A stretch of DNA of 44,084 nt from an uncultured Patescibacteria group bacterium (GTDB taxonomy: Bacteria > Patescibacteriota > Microgenomatia > UBA10105 > UBA927): NCBI GenBank assembly GCA_937921305.1, contig CAKZSU010000006.1, forward strand, positions 134,646 to 178,729, written 5' to 3'. The notes below the pieces were generated by a model. It saw only the letters and a list, made by a program, of their open reading frames with translations. It had not been told where the DNA came from and did no database searches. Positions 28,510 to 37,647 of this stretch are shown here, piece after piece (the first letter of the stretch is position 1; each line of letters begins with the position of its first letter). A program made the translations under genes and the position numbers.

Positions 28510-28881
28510 TTATTGTATCGAAAGATACGATTTTATTTTATTCACTAATTCTGTTGGAGAAATATTCGCTTTTACGATGAATTCATTCGCGCCAAGTTCC
28601 AACGCCCTCTTCATTTCTGACTCTTGCGCGAGATTTGAGTATACAATAATCGGAACCTGCTTCAACACATCATGGCGCCGAAGAGTTTCAAGGACACTGA
28701 ACCCATCCATCTTTGGCATCATAATATCAAGCAGAATAAGATCGGGACGCTCTTGCTCAGCAATTCTAAGTCCTTCTTCTCCATTACCTGCGGACAATAC
28801 TTTAAACCCATCGGCGACAAGCCTGGTTGTATAAATCTTTACGATTAATGAATCATCTTCTATAAGAAGGATCTTTTTCAT
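28510..28881 (-). CDS. CheY-like response regulator
   Basis: MKKILLIEDDSLIVKIYTTRL...PDLILLDIMMPKMDGFSVLETLRR...IIVYSNL; receiver domain only. Confidence 0.93.
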   Translation of the reverse strand: MKKILLIEDDSLIVKIYTTRLVADGFKVLSAGNGEEGLRIAEQERPDLILLDIMMPKMDGFSVLETLRRHDVLKQVPIIVYSNLAQESEMKRALELGANEFIVKANISPTELVNKIKSYLSIQ

Positions 28882-28902
28882 AAACATGTCTATCATACCA
28901 TA

Positions 28903-31035
28903 TTATGTCGCTATAGGAAGCGTGAAATAAAACGTTGAACCTTTTCCAATTTCAGATTCAAGCCAGATTTCACCCTCGAGTCCTTCAATGATTTTTTTAC
29001 AAATATATAACCCCAATCCTGTACCTCCTATTGTTTTTGTATAGTCGGTGCGAACTTGAGAATATTTTTTAAACAATAAATCAAAATGCTCTTTATGAAT
29101 TCCTGTTCCCGTGTCAGAAACTGATGTAACAACATATTTTCCATCAACGAAGCAACGAATCGTTACGCCTCCTTTTGATGTAAATTTAATAGCGTTCCCA
29201 ACAAGATTCACAAGAACTTCTCGAACTTTATCATCATCGCCAAACACGAGAGGAAGATTCTCTGAACTTTCAAAGTGAAGACGAAGATGTTTTTCATTTG
29301 CGCCAAACTCAAAATTTCTCAGAACATCAGCGATAAGAATATTTAAATTAATTCGAGAAATTGTAAAAGACAATGTGCCCGAATCTATCTTTGACGTGTT
29401 GAGTAGATTGTTGACGATACGAATTAACCGATCATTTTCATTGTACGCTGCGGTTAAAAAGTCTCTCGCTTCATCTGAAATCGACCCGGCATATCCTTCT
29501 AAAATTGTCGAAATAGATCCTTTTATCGCAGCCATGGGAGTTCGCAATTCATGTGCCGCAACAGATACGAACTCATCTTTTAATTTAATCAATTCCTGAA
29601 GCCTATTATTTGTTTCTTTCAATTCTTTTGTGGCTTTTTCTATCTCTCGTTGCAAATTTTCATTAAACTTTTTTATTGCCTCATACGATTGAGCGTTTCT
29701 AATAGCAACAGCGGCTTCATGAGAAACAATCTCAATCAACGCAATATCTTGGTTCATATAGCTTTCCCCAGATTGTTTAATTCCTAAAAATAAATATGCG
29801 ACACATTCGTCTCTTGTCTTGCATGGAGCAATAAGTCTTATACCATGTTGTCGCATATACTCTTTTGTGTCTGATTCTTCAAGCTCATCAAACAGAATCA
29901 ATGATTCTGTGTGCAAGCATTCACAATCTTCCTTTTTAAGAGAAGACATAAAATGTTTAGGGACAGCAAATATGCGAAAATAATGATTCTTTTCAGGGAT
30001 AACCAATGCTGATGAAGAAGGCTTAAGAACGGAAGAAAGTTCTTCAATTAATCGATGTGAGAGATCATCGAGGACAATTGTTGATGTGATGCTTTTTGTA
30101 ATATGAGCAATTGCGTCATCAATATCGTATGTATCTTTAAATAATAATCGGGCTGTTAATTTCTGAACTCTTTTTTTAATCCATTGAAATGATAAGGAAA
30201 TAAAAACAATGAAAGCGATAATCAACACTTGCTCTTCTGGACGAAGAGAAACCCCAAATAAGATTTTTCCAATCAAAACAACAACAAACGCATAAAATAA
30301 AGCAATCAATATAAGCATGAAGACATACGTAAAAGCTCGAAGAAGAAATATATGTAAATCGAGTAGTTTATGACGAACAATGGCATAACTGGTGAATCCG
30401 ACAAAGACAAGCGTGTATATCGGCAAAAGTCTGACAAAACTTGTAATATTTAAAAATATGACAAAAAACACATTCGTCAAAAGAATTGCAAAAAACATAA
30501 AAAACGCTCCCCAAAATACCGTCCATATTTGTTTTTTTTGTATTCCATTTGATCTGCGAAGTTTTCTTATAAGAACGAAAAACCCGCCTCCCAAAAAACA
30601 TATGGTATGAAGAAGAAACAACGGCATGCCATAACTAGGCGTTATTTGTATCTTCCCATCAATCACCTGAACAGATGAAAAAACACCATTCGTCAATATA
30701 AGAGGAAAAAGACAAATTGTGAATAAAAACAATAAAAATTTCCATGTAAATGGAATTACATCTCGAGCATTCGGAAATGTAATCATGAAAAGAGCAAAGA
30801 AAAAATTAATAAGAAGCGCGATGGTCATAACAATTTTTACCCAAAAAAATGCCATATTGTTATCAATTTGATTATTCGCGATTTCATTTGTTGCAATATA
30901 CAGTGCAACGCTCAACGAAAAATAAAAGAACATTCTATTTGTCGCGCTTCTCGGGTTTTTTATGAGGATGAAAACGCCAAGAATGCTATTTGCCAAAAAA
31001 GCGAGCACTACAATAAATGATACGATGATATCCAT
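28903..31035 (-). CDS. multi-TM sensor histidine kinase with GAF-like region
   Basis: About 8 N-terminal TM helices, HisKA AAHELRTPMAAIKGSISTILEG, HATPase boxes NLVGNAIKFTSKG, DTGTGI, GGTGLGLYICKKI. Confidence 0.93.
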   Translation of the reverse strand: MDIIVSFIVVLAFLANSILGVFILIKNPRSATNRMFFYFSLSVALYIATNEIANNQIDNNMAFFWVKIVMTIALLINFFFALFMITFPNARDVIPFTWKFLLFLFTICLFPLILTNGVFSSVQVIDGKIQITPSYGMPLFLLHTICFLGGGFFVLIRKLRRSNGIQKKQIWTVFWGAFFMFFAILLTNVFFVIFLNITSFVRLLPIYTLVFVGFTSYAIVRHKLLDLHIFLLRAFTYVFMLILIALFYAFVVVLIGKILFGVSLRPEEQVLIIAFIVFISLSFQWIKKRVQKLTARLLFKDTYDIDDAIAHITKSITSTIVLDDLSHRLIEELSSVLKPSSSALVIPEKNHYFRIFAVPKHFMSSLKKEDCECLHTESLILFDELEESDTKEYMRQHGIRLIAPCKTRDECVAYLFLGIKQSGESYMNQDIALIEIVSHEAAVAIRNAQSYEAIKKFNENLQREIEKATKELKETNNRLQELIKLKDEFVSVAAHELRTPMAAIKGSISTILEGYAGSISDEARDFLTAAYNENDRLIRIVNNLLNTSKIDSGTLSFTISRINLNILIADVLRNFEFGANEKHLRLHFESSENLPLVFGDDDKVREVLVNLVGNAIKFTSKGGVTIRCFVDGKYVVTSVSDTGTGIHKEHFDLLFKKYSQVRTDYTKTIGGTGLGLYICKKIIEGLEGEIWLESEIGKGSTFYFTLPIAT

Positions 31036-31134
31036 ATGCTTCTTCTAGCGTAACAAAAACATATTAAAAACACACCAGGAAAGCAAAGAAAGAAAATTCG
31101 GAGATAACCATTTAGTAATGGATAGAAAAATCCC

Positions 31135-32139
31135 TTAAAGATGAAACTTGTCTTTTAATTGTTGAATATATGCGTTACGCTGTTCTTGATGAGAATCAAG
31201 ATTGTATGAAGCGTCCAATAATTCATCAAGAGAAACAACATATCTTCCTGAACAAACATCTTCACCGAGACATATCTTTTTTATCGTTGTTGCCACAACA
31301 CCTCCAGCGATTGTCGCCGTCGCGCCAAGCTGAGGCCATGTCGGCAATGTTTCTCCTATTTGCACTATGGAAGCAAGCATTCTCTCGCTGTTATGATCAA
31401 ACCCCACAAGCTGAATGATGCATCGTCGTTTCTCATCTATTGAGAGCTTTTGAATATTTTTTATAATTTCTTCATCAATCCTTCCCAAAAACGGCTTCGG
31501 CATTGGATCTCTATCATATCGTTCAATATCAAGAATTACATTGTCTCCAACATCGGCAGCGCTTACCAAAGGAATTCTTTTCTTTTTTGCCATCATTCGC
31601 AAAAATACTTTTCCTTCGATATCATCAATTGCATCGATAATGCAATGGACTTCTGGATCATGAAACATTGTTTGCATATGAGAAACATCATCAAAATGAA
31701 TAACTTCAGCAAAAGGATTGATTTTAAGCAAAGTCTCTCTTACAACATTTACTTTTTTTCTTCCAACATCATCCCATCCACATCGCAATCTATTTAAGTT
31801 TGACGGATCTATCGTATCGGGATCCAAAATTTTTACCCTTTTTGCTCGCGACTCCATCATCCATGTGATAACAGCGTGACTCCCCACGCTTAACCCAAAA
31901 CATGCCACAATGAAATCTTGTAATCGTTTTTGCTCTTCAACCGTAATAAGATTTCTATTTCTCAATGTTGAAACAACAGTATAAACTTCTTCGTCTTCCT
32001 CAAGTTTTTTAAATCCACAAGCAATGTCTTGATCGCCAACATAATCATTGACGATCCGATCAAGAATGCTTCGCGAGTCTGAATCGACCATCGCGCTTTT
32101 TTGAAGATCTTTCATCAACGCAGAATATTTCGTTTTCAT
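31135..32139 (-). CDS. ThiF/MoeB/E1-like adenylyltransferase family protein
   Basis: ACFGLSVGSHAVITWMMESRAKRVKILDPDTIDPSNLNRLRCGWDDVGRKKVNVVRETLLKINPFAEV...CIIDAIDDIEGKVFLRMMAKKKRIPLVSAADVGD. Confidence 0.85.
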   Translation of the reverse strand: MKTKYSALMKDLQKSAMVDSDSRSILDRIVNDYVGDQDIACGFKKLEEDEEVYTVVSTLRNRNLITVEEQKRLQDFIVACFGLSVGSHAVITWMMESRAKRVKILDPDTIDPSNLNRLRCGWDDVGRKKVNVVRETLLKINPFAEVIHFDDVSHMQTMFHDPEVHCIIDAIDDIEGKVFLRMMAKKKRIPLVSAADVGDNVILDIERYDRDPMPKPFLGRIDEEIIKNIQKLSIDEKRRCIIQLVGFDHNSERMLASIVQIGETLPTWPQLGATATIAGGVVATTIKKICLGEDVCSGRYVVSLDELLDASYNLDSHQEQRNAYIQQLKDKFHL

Positions 32140-32142
32140 ACG

Positions 32143-33597
32143 TTATGCTGTTTTCTTTACTTTATTTAACGGAAAATATTGTTCATCGCTATGTTCATGA
32201 ACATGAATTATTGGATAAACTTTTTCTTTTAATGCTCCTAGAATATACGCATACTCCTTATTTAGTTTGCTCACTTCTTCAATGAAAACTTTCTGAATTC
32301 GTTTCATAAGATCAGCGCGCGGCGAAACATCTTTTTTCAATTCCACTCTGCAAACCAATACTTGTTGATGTGATTCATCTTCTTGAATTTCAAGCAAAAA
32401 TCTTCCAGAGATATATTGCTGAAGTTGTTCGTTATCAAATGCTTGCTGGACATGATCAACATAAATATTCGCTCCATACAGTTTAACCATAAACTTGCTT
32501 CTTCCAAACAGATATATCATGGGAAATTTCGGCAAGTCTATACTATGTGACGCAGAAAACAATCCCATTCGTTCTTGATCAACAACACCGCCCTCATCCT
32601 GAATATTATACCGAATCAACGGACACCCCATGTCTTTGGTAATAACAATCGTCCTTTCTTGACCTTCAAGATAAATCAACCGCGGATCAAAACAATATAA
32701 AGACGGCATTCTTGTGTCAGAAAAAAGATTTTCCCACGCGTGTTTTTCAAATACTTTCCTTCGTATCTCAATAGACTCTGGTGTTTCAAATCCCATCAAC
32801 GACGCGTCTGCCGATCCATACAAATTAATAATCGTTCGAGTGTGCGAATCGGCATGAATCATTCGAAGAAGATATGATCGCCATTGTTCAGTGATTCCTT
32901 GACCTGATCCCAATAATTTAATATGAAGCGACGAAAGATTAACATGTTGACGATCTGCTTCATCAATAATTTCCTTCAAAAATGGCGTGTGCCCGCAAAG
33001 AATTGTTTGATCAAATTGCGGAGATATGTCTCGAAGAATTTCGATGACATGATCTAACGAATATCCCGGCGTCATGATGGTCAAGGGATATCCCTTCCAG
33101 GAAACAAGATTCGCGCATGCAAGCGTAAATGTGCCAGCAATCCAATTTCCCATTGCAAAACCATTAATAAATAGCGTTCGCTTTTCATGAACAAAAAAAA
33201 TCGATCGAAAAATATACTCATGAATTTTCGCTCCATCTATCTCATGATTCAATGATCGCGGCCAATAATGTGCGCTTCCTGTTGTTCCAGAGCTTGTTGA
33301 AATCATCTGTACATCTTGATAGCTCCCATCCCACAGACGATCTCCTTCTGGATAGCGTTCTATATAATTTTCTTTAGATGTTTGAGGAATAGAAGAAAAA
33401 TCATTGATTGATCGAATCTTTGTATGATCAATATGATGAGATCGTAAAAACGCTTTATAGGCAGGGACTCGTTGTGCTGCTTCATGAAACAGTCGAAGCG
33501 CCTTTCTGGCTCCGATTTTTTGCATCACATCTTCGGGAGCATAAGGAGGAGCATTAAACCAATCAACGAGTCTCTTTTTATTCATCATATTTTCCAA
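32143..33597 (-). CDS. phenylacetate-CoA ligase-like (PaaK/ANL superfamily) adenylate-forming enzyme
   Basis: STSSGTTGSAHYWPRS (P-loop), INLYGSADASLMGFETPES, GCPLIRYNIQDEGGV, YLFGRSKFMVKLYGANIYVDHVQQAF. Confidence 0.85.
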   Translation of the reverse strand: MENMMNKKRLVDWFNAPPYAPEDVMQKIGARKALRLFHEAAQRVPAYKAFLRSHHIDHTKIRSINDFSSIPQTSKENYIERYPEGDRLWDGSYQDVQMISTSSGTTGSAHYWPRSLNHEIDGAKIHEYIFRSIFFVHEKRTLFINGFAMGNWIAGTFTLACANLVSWKGYPLTIMTPGYSLDHVIEILRDISPQFDQTILCGHTPFLKEIIDEADRQHVNLSSLHIKLLGSGQGITEQWRSYLLRMIHADSHTRTIINLYGSADASLMGFETPESIEIRRKVFEKHAWENLFSDTRMPSLYCFDPRLIYLEGQERTIVITKDMGCPLIRYNIQDEGGVVDQERMGLFSASHSIDLPKFPMIYLFGRSKFMVKLYGANIYVDHVQQAFDNEQLQQYISGRFLLEIQEDESHQQVLVCRVELKKDVSPRADLMKRIQKVFIEEVSKLNKEYAYILGALKEKVYPIIHVHEHSDEQYFPLNKVKKTA

Positions 33598-35266
33598 ACT
33601 CGTTAAATACTGCTTTTCGAAGCATCTCGTTTATTTTTCCTGATTCGATTTCTTGATAGATTCGCTCTATGTCTTGATTCAAAGGGCGTTCTTCTTTTAC
33701 ATAGGAAACAATCGAACGAATATATTCATACATTGGACGCGTCCTCGGAGAAAGCAGTGATACCCCTTCGCGAAGATCAACTGCTTGAGCAATCGCAATC
33801 GCGTTCATCGCCAAAGAATATCGCAAAACACGAAGTCCCTCCCACGCAAAAAGAGCCGATGTTAATGAATGTGGCGTTATATCTTGATTGTGCTCCTCAT
33901 GAATGCCAAACATCGTTGTCACGGGATTCGCCAACAACATTGAATACACATCGAACATTCCCGACTGAAGCTGAACTCCCTTAAACGCGCACTGAGAGAT
34001 TGCCGATGAATCAGATAAATTCGCGGGGAGACCATTATTTAAATGAGGATTTAATAATCGATGCAATTGACGATCATTTCGCTTAATCAATCTTGTGATA
34101 ATTTTTCTCATTATATCTATGACTTCCCCCATGTGCATGGCAAAAAAATTTCCTCCGCTGACCCATTGCCAAGGTTCTTCCCCATCGACAGCATGTTCTG
34201 GCGTTACCCATAATGGATTGTCAGACACAGAATTTGCGTTAATGGTGATCGTCTCCAATGCCCAAGCGAGAAATTCTCTATTCACCGCTTCCGATTGCGG
34301 CAAACATCGAAGACTATACGCATCCTGGACCGATACGCCTTTTGGACGTTCTTGTTGTCCCTGTAGTTCCTGATATGCAAGTTTGCTTCCATGAAGCAAG
34401 TAACGATAAACTTTTGCTACTTCTTGCTGGCCTCTATGCGGACGAACATTTCCAAGAAATGGATGAAATGGACGCGTGCTCCCTCGAAGAACTTCAACCA
34501 TCATCGCTCCCAACACATCTGCAATCAACTGAAGACGCAACACATCAACAGCAATAAGCGTCGCCGCTGCTGTTGAAAAATTGTCTCCATTAACTAATCC
34601 AAGTCCAGCTTTTGGATCCAATTCTAGCTTCGGAATCTTATGATGCTTCAATGTCGTTCTCGCTGGCTTTTTCTGTCCATCGGCATCCCACACAAATACT
34701 CCATCTAGCTGACGCGCCGCGCTTACCACCCTGCTATTATGAGCAAGATCGCCAGACGCGCCAAGACCTCCATATGCATTCACAACCGGAATGATATCTT
34801 TGTTGAGCATTTGACGAAAGATATCAAGATCGGAAAGCTTCACAGCGCTTACTCCATGCAACAACATATTCATGCGAATCACCATGGCGGCGCGAACAAC
34901 TTCTTTTGGCAATATCGGTCCCACAGTAACATCCGTATGAACAATACTTTTTGAAATTTTCTGAGCAAATAATATTCGATCACTCGCTTCTCCTTCATTC
35001 ACAACATGGCCAGCTCTTGCCCCATACCCTGTGTTGCATCCATAAACAGGAACACCATCAATGACATTTTGCATCATCCGTTGATATGATTCTTCCACCC
35101 TTTTTAAAACAATAGGATTATCAGTAAACTCAATAGGAATTTTCTGATGCGCGACAGCAATAATATCTCGAACATGAAGAGTGGTTCCATCTAAAATAAT
35201 AAGAAAAGGAGGTAGAGCGATATCACGATCAATCTCAATGAGCGTTTTTTCTTTATATGTGCTCAT
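33578..35266 (-). CDS. aromatic amino acid ammonia-lyase (HAL/PAL/TAL family, MIO enzyme)
   Basis: VYGCNTGYGARAG, GGLGASGDLAHNS (ASG triad), LGLVNGDNFSTA, VQDAYSLRCLPQ, SDNPLW, GGNFFAMHMG. Confidence 0.92.
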   Translation of the reverse strand: MSTYKEKTLIEIDRDIALPPFLIILDGTTLHVRDIIAVAHQKIPIEFTDNPIVLKRVEESYQRMMQNVIDGVPVYGCNTGYGARAGHVVNEGEASDRILFAQKISKSIVHTDVTVGPILPKEVVRAAMVIRMNMLLHGVSAVKLSDLDIFRQMLNKDIIPVVNAYGGLGASGDLAHNSRVVSAARQLDGVFVWDADGQKKPARTTLKHHKIPKLELDPKAGLGLVNGDNFSTAAATLIAVDVLRLQLIADVLGAMMVEVLRGSTRPFHPFLGNVRPHRGQQEVAKVYRYLLHGSKLAYQELQGQQERPKGVSVQDAYSLRCLPQSEAVNREFLAWALETITINANSVSDNPLWVTPEHAVDGEEPWQWVSGGNFFAMHMGEVIDIMRKIITRLIKRNDRQLHRLLNPHLNNGLPANLSDSSAISQCAFKGVQLQSGMFDVYSMLLANPVTTMFGIHEEHNQDITPHSLTSALFAWEGLRVLRYSLAMNAIAIAQAVDLREGVSLLSPRTRPMYEYIRSIVSYVKEERPLNQDIERIYQEIESGKINEMLRKAVFNEFGKYDE

Positions 35267-35334
35267 AATATTTTTTATATTGTATATCAAAATCAATATA
35301 AGTAAATACAACGTATTCAATATTGCTACTTTGA

Positions 35335-35340
35335 TATAAT
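35335..35340 (+). promoter_or_regulatory. -10 box of rnpB
   Basis: TATAAT ending 6 nt before the predicted 5' end of the RNA at 35347. Confidence 0.7.
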
Positions 35341-35346
35341 AGTATT

Positions 35347-35755
35347 GCCACCAAAACCCGATCCCTCACCTCTGGAAGAAAAATATCTTTTGGGGGAGGA
35401 AAGTCCAGACAGCACCATGGAGGGGACGGAACGCAAGTTCCGACTCGCGCAACATGCGAGATAGTGTCTTTATTGCGAAAGCGATGAAGAACGATTCCTG
35501 AATTGACAGGATGAGAGAGCCACAGAGACGAGCGAAAGCCTACGTCCAAACTTGGATATGGCTGACGAGTGAAACGAGTCTTCATATCAAAATTCCTTGA
35601 TATGAAGCATGGCAATCCCACCCGCTGCAACCGGCGAATTCATTGCAAAAATCCGATCCATGGCGGAGTCAATGAGAAGCATACGGGCATGAGAGAAATG
35701 AGGGGTTATTCACAATCGTGAAAAAACAGAATCTGGCTTACGAGGTTTTGGTGGC
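35347..35755 (+). ncRNA. rnpB: RNase P RNA
   Basis: GAGGAAAGTCCAGACAGCACC (CR-I), CACAGAGACGAG, GGCAATCCCACCCGCTGCAACCGGCGAATT, terminal TCTGGCTTACGAG; P1 helix GCCACCAAAACC pairs perfectly with GGTTTTGGTGGC. Confidence 0.95.
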
Positions 35756-36733
35756 GCTTTGACTAACTTGTTTCTTCGATAAAACATGCTCAATAATTAT
35801 CTGGCCGGTCACAACGATTGGAACGGCCAAAAACGCCCCCATAACACCTTCAAATCGAGAGCCAATCATAAACGCAATGATAACAACAACCGGAGAGAGT
35901 CCAACGCTTCGCTTCATAACTTGTGGAACAATAAGATGATTTTCTAATTGTTGAATAATAAAATATAAAGCTGCGACAGACAGAGCCAAAAGTGGCGAAA
36001 CAGTAAAAGCTATGAGAATCGCTGGAATGGCACTTAACAGCGGACCGACAATTGGTAAGATTTCAAGAATTCCCGCCAACACCGCAAGCGGCAATGCGTA
36101 ATCAACACGAAGGAAAGAAAGGCCAATATATGTTACTACCCCGATAATAATCATCAACAACGCTTGTCCTCTTGCCCACGCGCCCAGTTTTTCTTCTAAT
36201 TTTTGAATAATCACTGTTATATCTTCAGCCATATGTTTAGGGACCCACTGATATATAGTCAATGCCAAGTGATTTCTCCCTAAAAGGAAATAAAAAGAAA
36301 AGACAAAAATCGTAATAAAGGTAATAATATTATTCACAAAGCGAACACTAAACTCAAAAATATTTCGTGTTATTGGAGCCAACTGACTAGTTAAAAATCC
36401 TTGATCAATATTTAATGAGGGAAGGATTGTTTCTGCTATACGAGGAATTCTTTGAATCAACAATGTTCCTTGAGCAACAAACTGAGGAATAAAACTCCCA
36501 AAAAATGCAACAATAAACCCAATGAGAGCGATATATACAAACAAAATTGCCAACACTCTCGGAATTCTGTAATTCGTTAACCATTCCACAGATGGCCGAA
36601 TGGCAGTGGCAAAAATAAATGAGATAAAAAGAAGATAAAGGATGTCTCGAATATGAAGGACAATCCACACACCAACAAGAACTCCAAGAATAAGAAAAAT
36701 CGTCCTGGGAGCAATATCAACAGTTCTATGCAT
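35738..36733 (-). CDS. AI-2E family transporter (PerM/YtvI-like)
   Basis: Multi-TM; LAGILEILPIVGPLLSAIPAILIAF and NHLIVPQVMKRSVGLSPVVVIIAFMIGSRFEGVMGAFLAVPI typical of the family. Confidence 0.9.
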   Translation of the reverse strand: MHRTVDIAPRTIFLILGVLVGVWIVLHIRDILYLLFISFIFATAIRPSVEWLTNYRIPRVLAILFVYIALIGFIVAFFGSFIPQFVAQGTLLIQRIPRIAETILPSLNIDQGFLTSQLAPITRNIFEFSVRFVNNIITFITIFVFSFYFLLGRNHLALTIYQWVPKHMAEDITVIIQKLEEKLGAWARGQALLMIIIGVVTYIGLSFLRVDYALPLAVLAGILEILPIVGPLLSAIPAILIAFTVSPLLALSVAALYFIIQQLENHLIVPQVMKRSVGLSPVVVIIAFMIGSRFEGVMGAFLAVPIVVTGQIIIEHVLSKKQVSQSATKTS

Positions 36734-36738
36734 ATGAA

Positions 36739-37647
36739 TTAAGAGGAAGTATACCACATATAAATGATTCGTTTCATATCTTCTTTATATCCTTCCTGAT
36801 TAATACAAAACCACCGAATATTCTGTTGTTTTTTAAACCATACCAATTGTCTTTTCGCGTACTGAATTTCATGACGAATCCATAACGCTATTGCTTCATT
36901 CTTGTGCTCATCGCTTGGGCTTTCCATGTAGCACTTCCATTCTTTATATCCAATCGTATTCATGGCTGGAAGATCCCATGTATATCCCATGGCAAGCAAT
37001 TGTTGTATCTCTTCTATAATTCCCTTATGAACACGATCCATAACGCGTTGAATAATTCGCTCTAAGAGATATTCTCCATCCGCAGTAAGACCTATTTGTA
37101 GGGTGTCAAATGATCGACGGTGATATTTAATATGCCGATTTTGATTCTCTTGCATAATCTCTATTTTACGTATCAATCGGCGTGGATTATTTCTGTCAGA
37201 ATTATTCATCATTTCCAAAACACTCTTCGGAACCATTTGTTGTAGTTCTTGAACAGACAAGTTTGCCAAACGACTTCGCAACGATTCATTTCTTGGAATA
37301 TTCACCGTGTCTATCCCCTCAACAAGCGCTTTTATGTATAATCCTGTGCCTCCGACAACAATCGGAAGCGAATTTTTTCTTTGGATTTCATAAATCAGCG
37401 ATACTGCAAGACGAAGAAAATGAGCAACAGAAAACTCTTCATCGGGATTCACTACATCATATAAATGAACACTACCTTTTCCATCTTTCCCTGTTCCTAT
37501 ATCCATGCCTCGATATACTTGTCTTGAATCAGCACTTATCACTTCTCCCTGAAACTCGCGAGCAATTTCAAGTGCAAAGTTCGTTTTTCCTGTTGCTGTT
37601 GGTCCAGTGACAACAAGAAGTTTGTTATGGCTACCTATATGTTCCAT
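36739..37647 (-). CDS. miaA: tRNA dimethylallyltransferase
   Basis: VVTGPTATGKTNFALEIAREFQGEVISADSRQVYRGMDIGTGK, GGTGLYIKALVEG, YAKRQLVWFKKQ. Confidence 0.95.
   Translation of the reverse strand: MEHIGSHNKLLVVTGPTATGKTNFALEIAREFQGEVISADSRQVYRGMDIGTGKDGKGSVHLYDVVNPDEEFSVAHFLRLAVSLIYEIQRKNSLPIVVGGTGLYIKALVEGIDTVNIPRNESLRSRLANLSVQELQQMVPKSVLEMMNNSDRNNPRRLIRKIEIMQENQNRHIKYHRRSFDTLQIGLTADGEYLLERIIQRVMDRVHKGIIEEIQQLLAMGYTWDLPAMNTIGYKEWKCYMESPSDEHKNEAIALWIRHEIQYAKRQLVWFKKQQNIRWFCINQEGYKEDMKRIIYMWYTSS

Noticed and set aside
28903-31035. Histidine kinase as a PYP or phytochrome-like photoreceptor fed by the lyase/ligase pair
   Set aside because: The N-terminal region is multi-TM with a GAF-like segment, and I could not identify a PYP fold or chromophore cysteine; kept only as background speculation.
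35253-35630. 125-aa minus-strand ORF over rnpB
   Set aside because: It lies antisense to a well supported RNase P RNA and across the lyase start; no family features.
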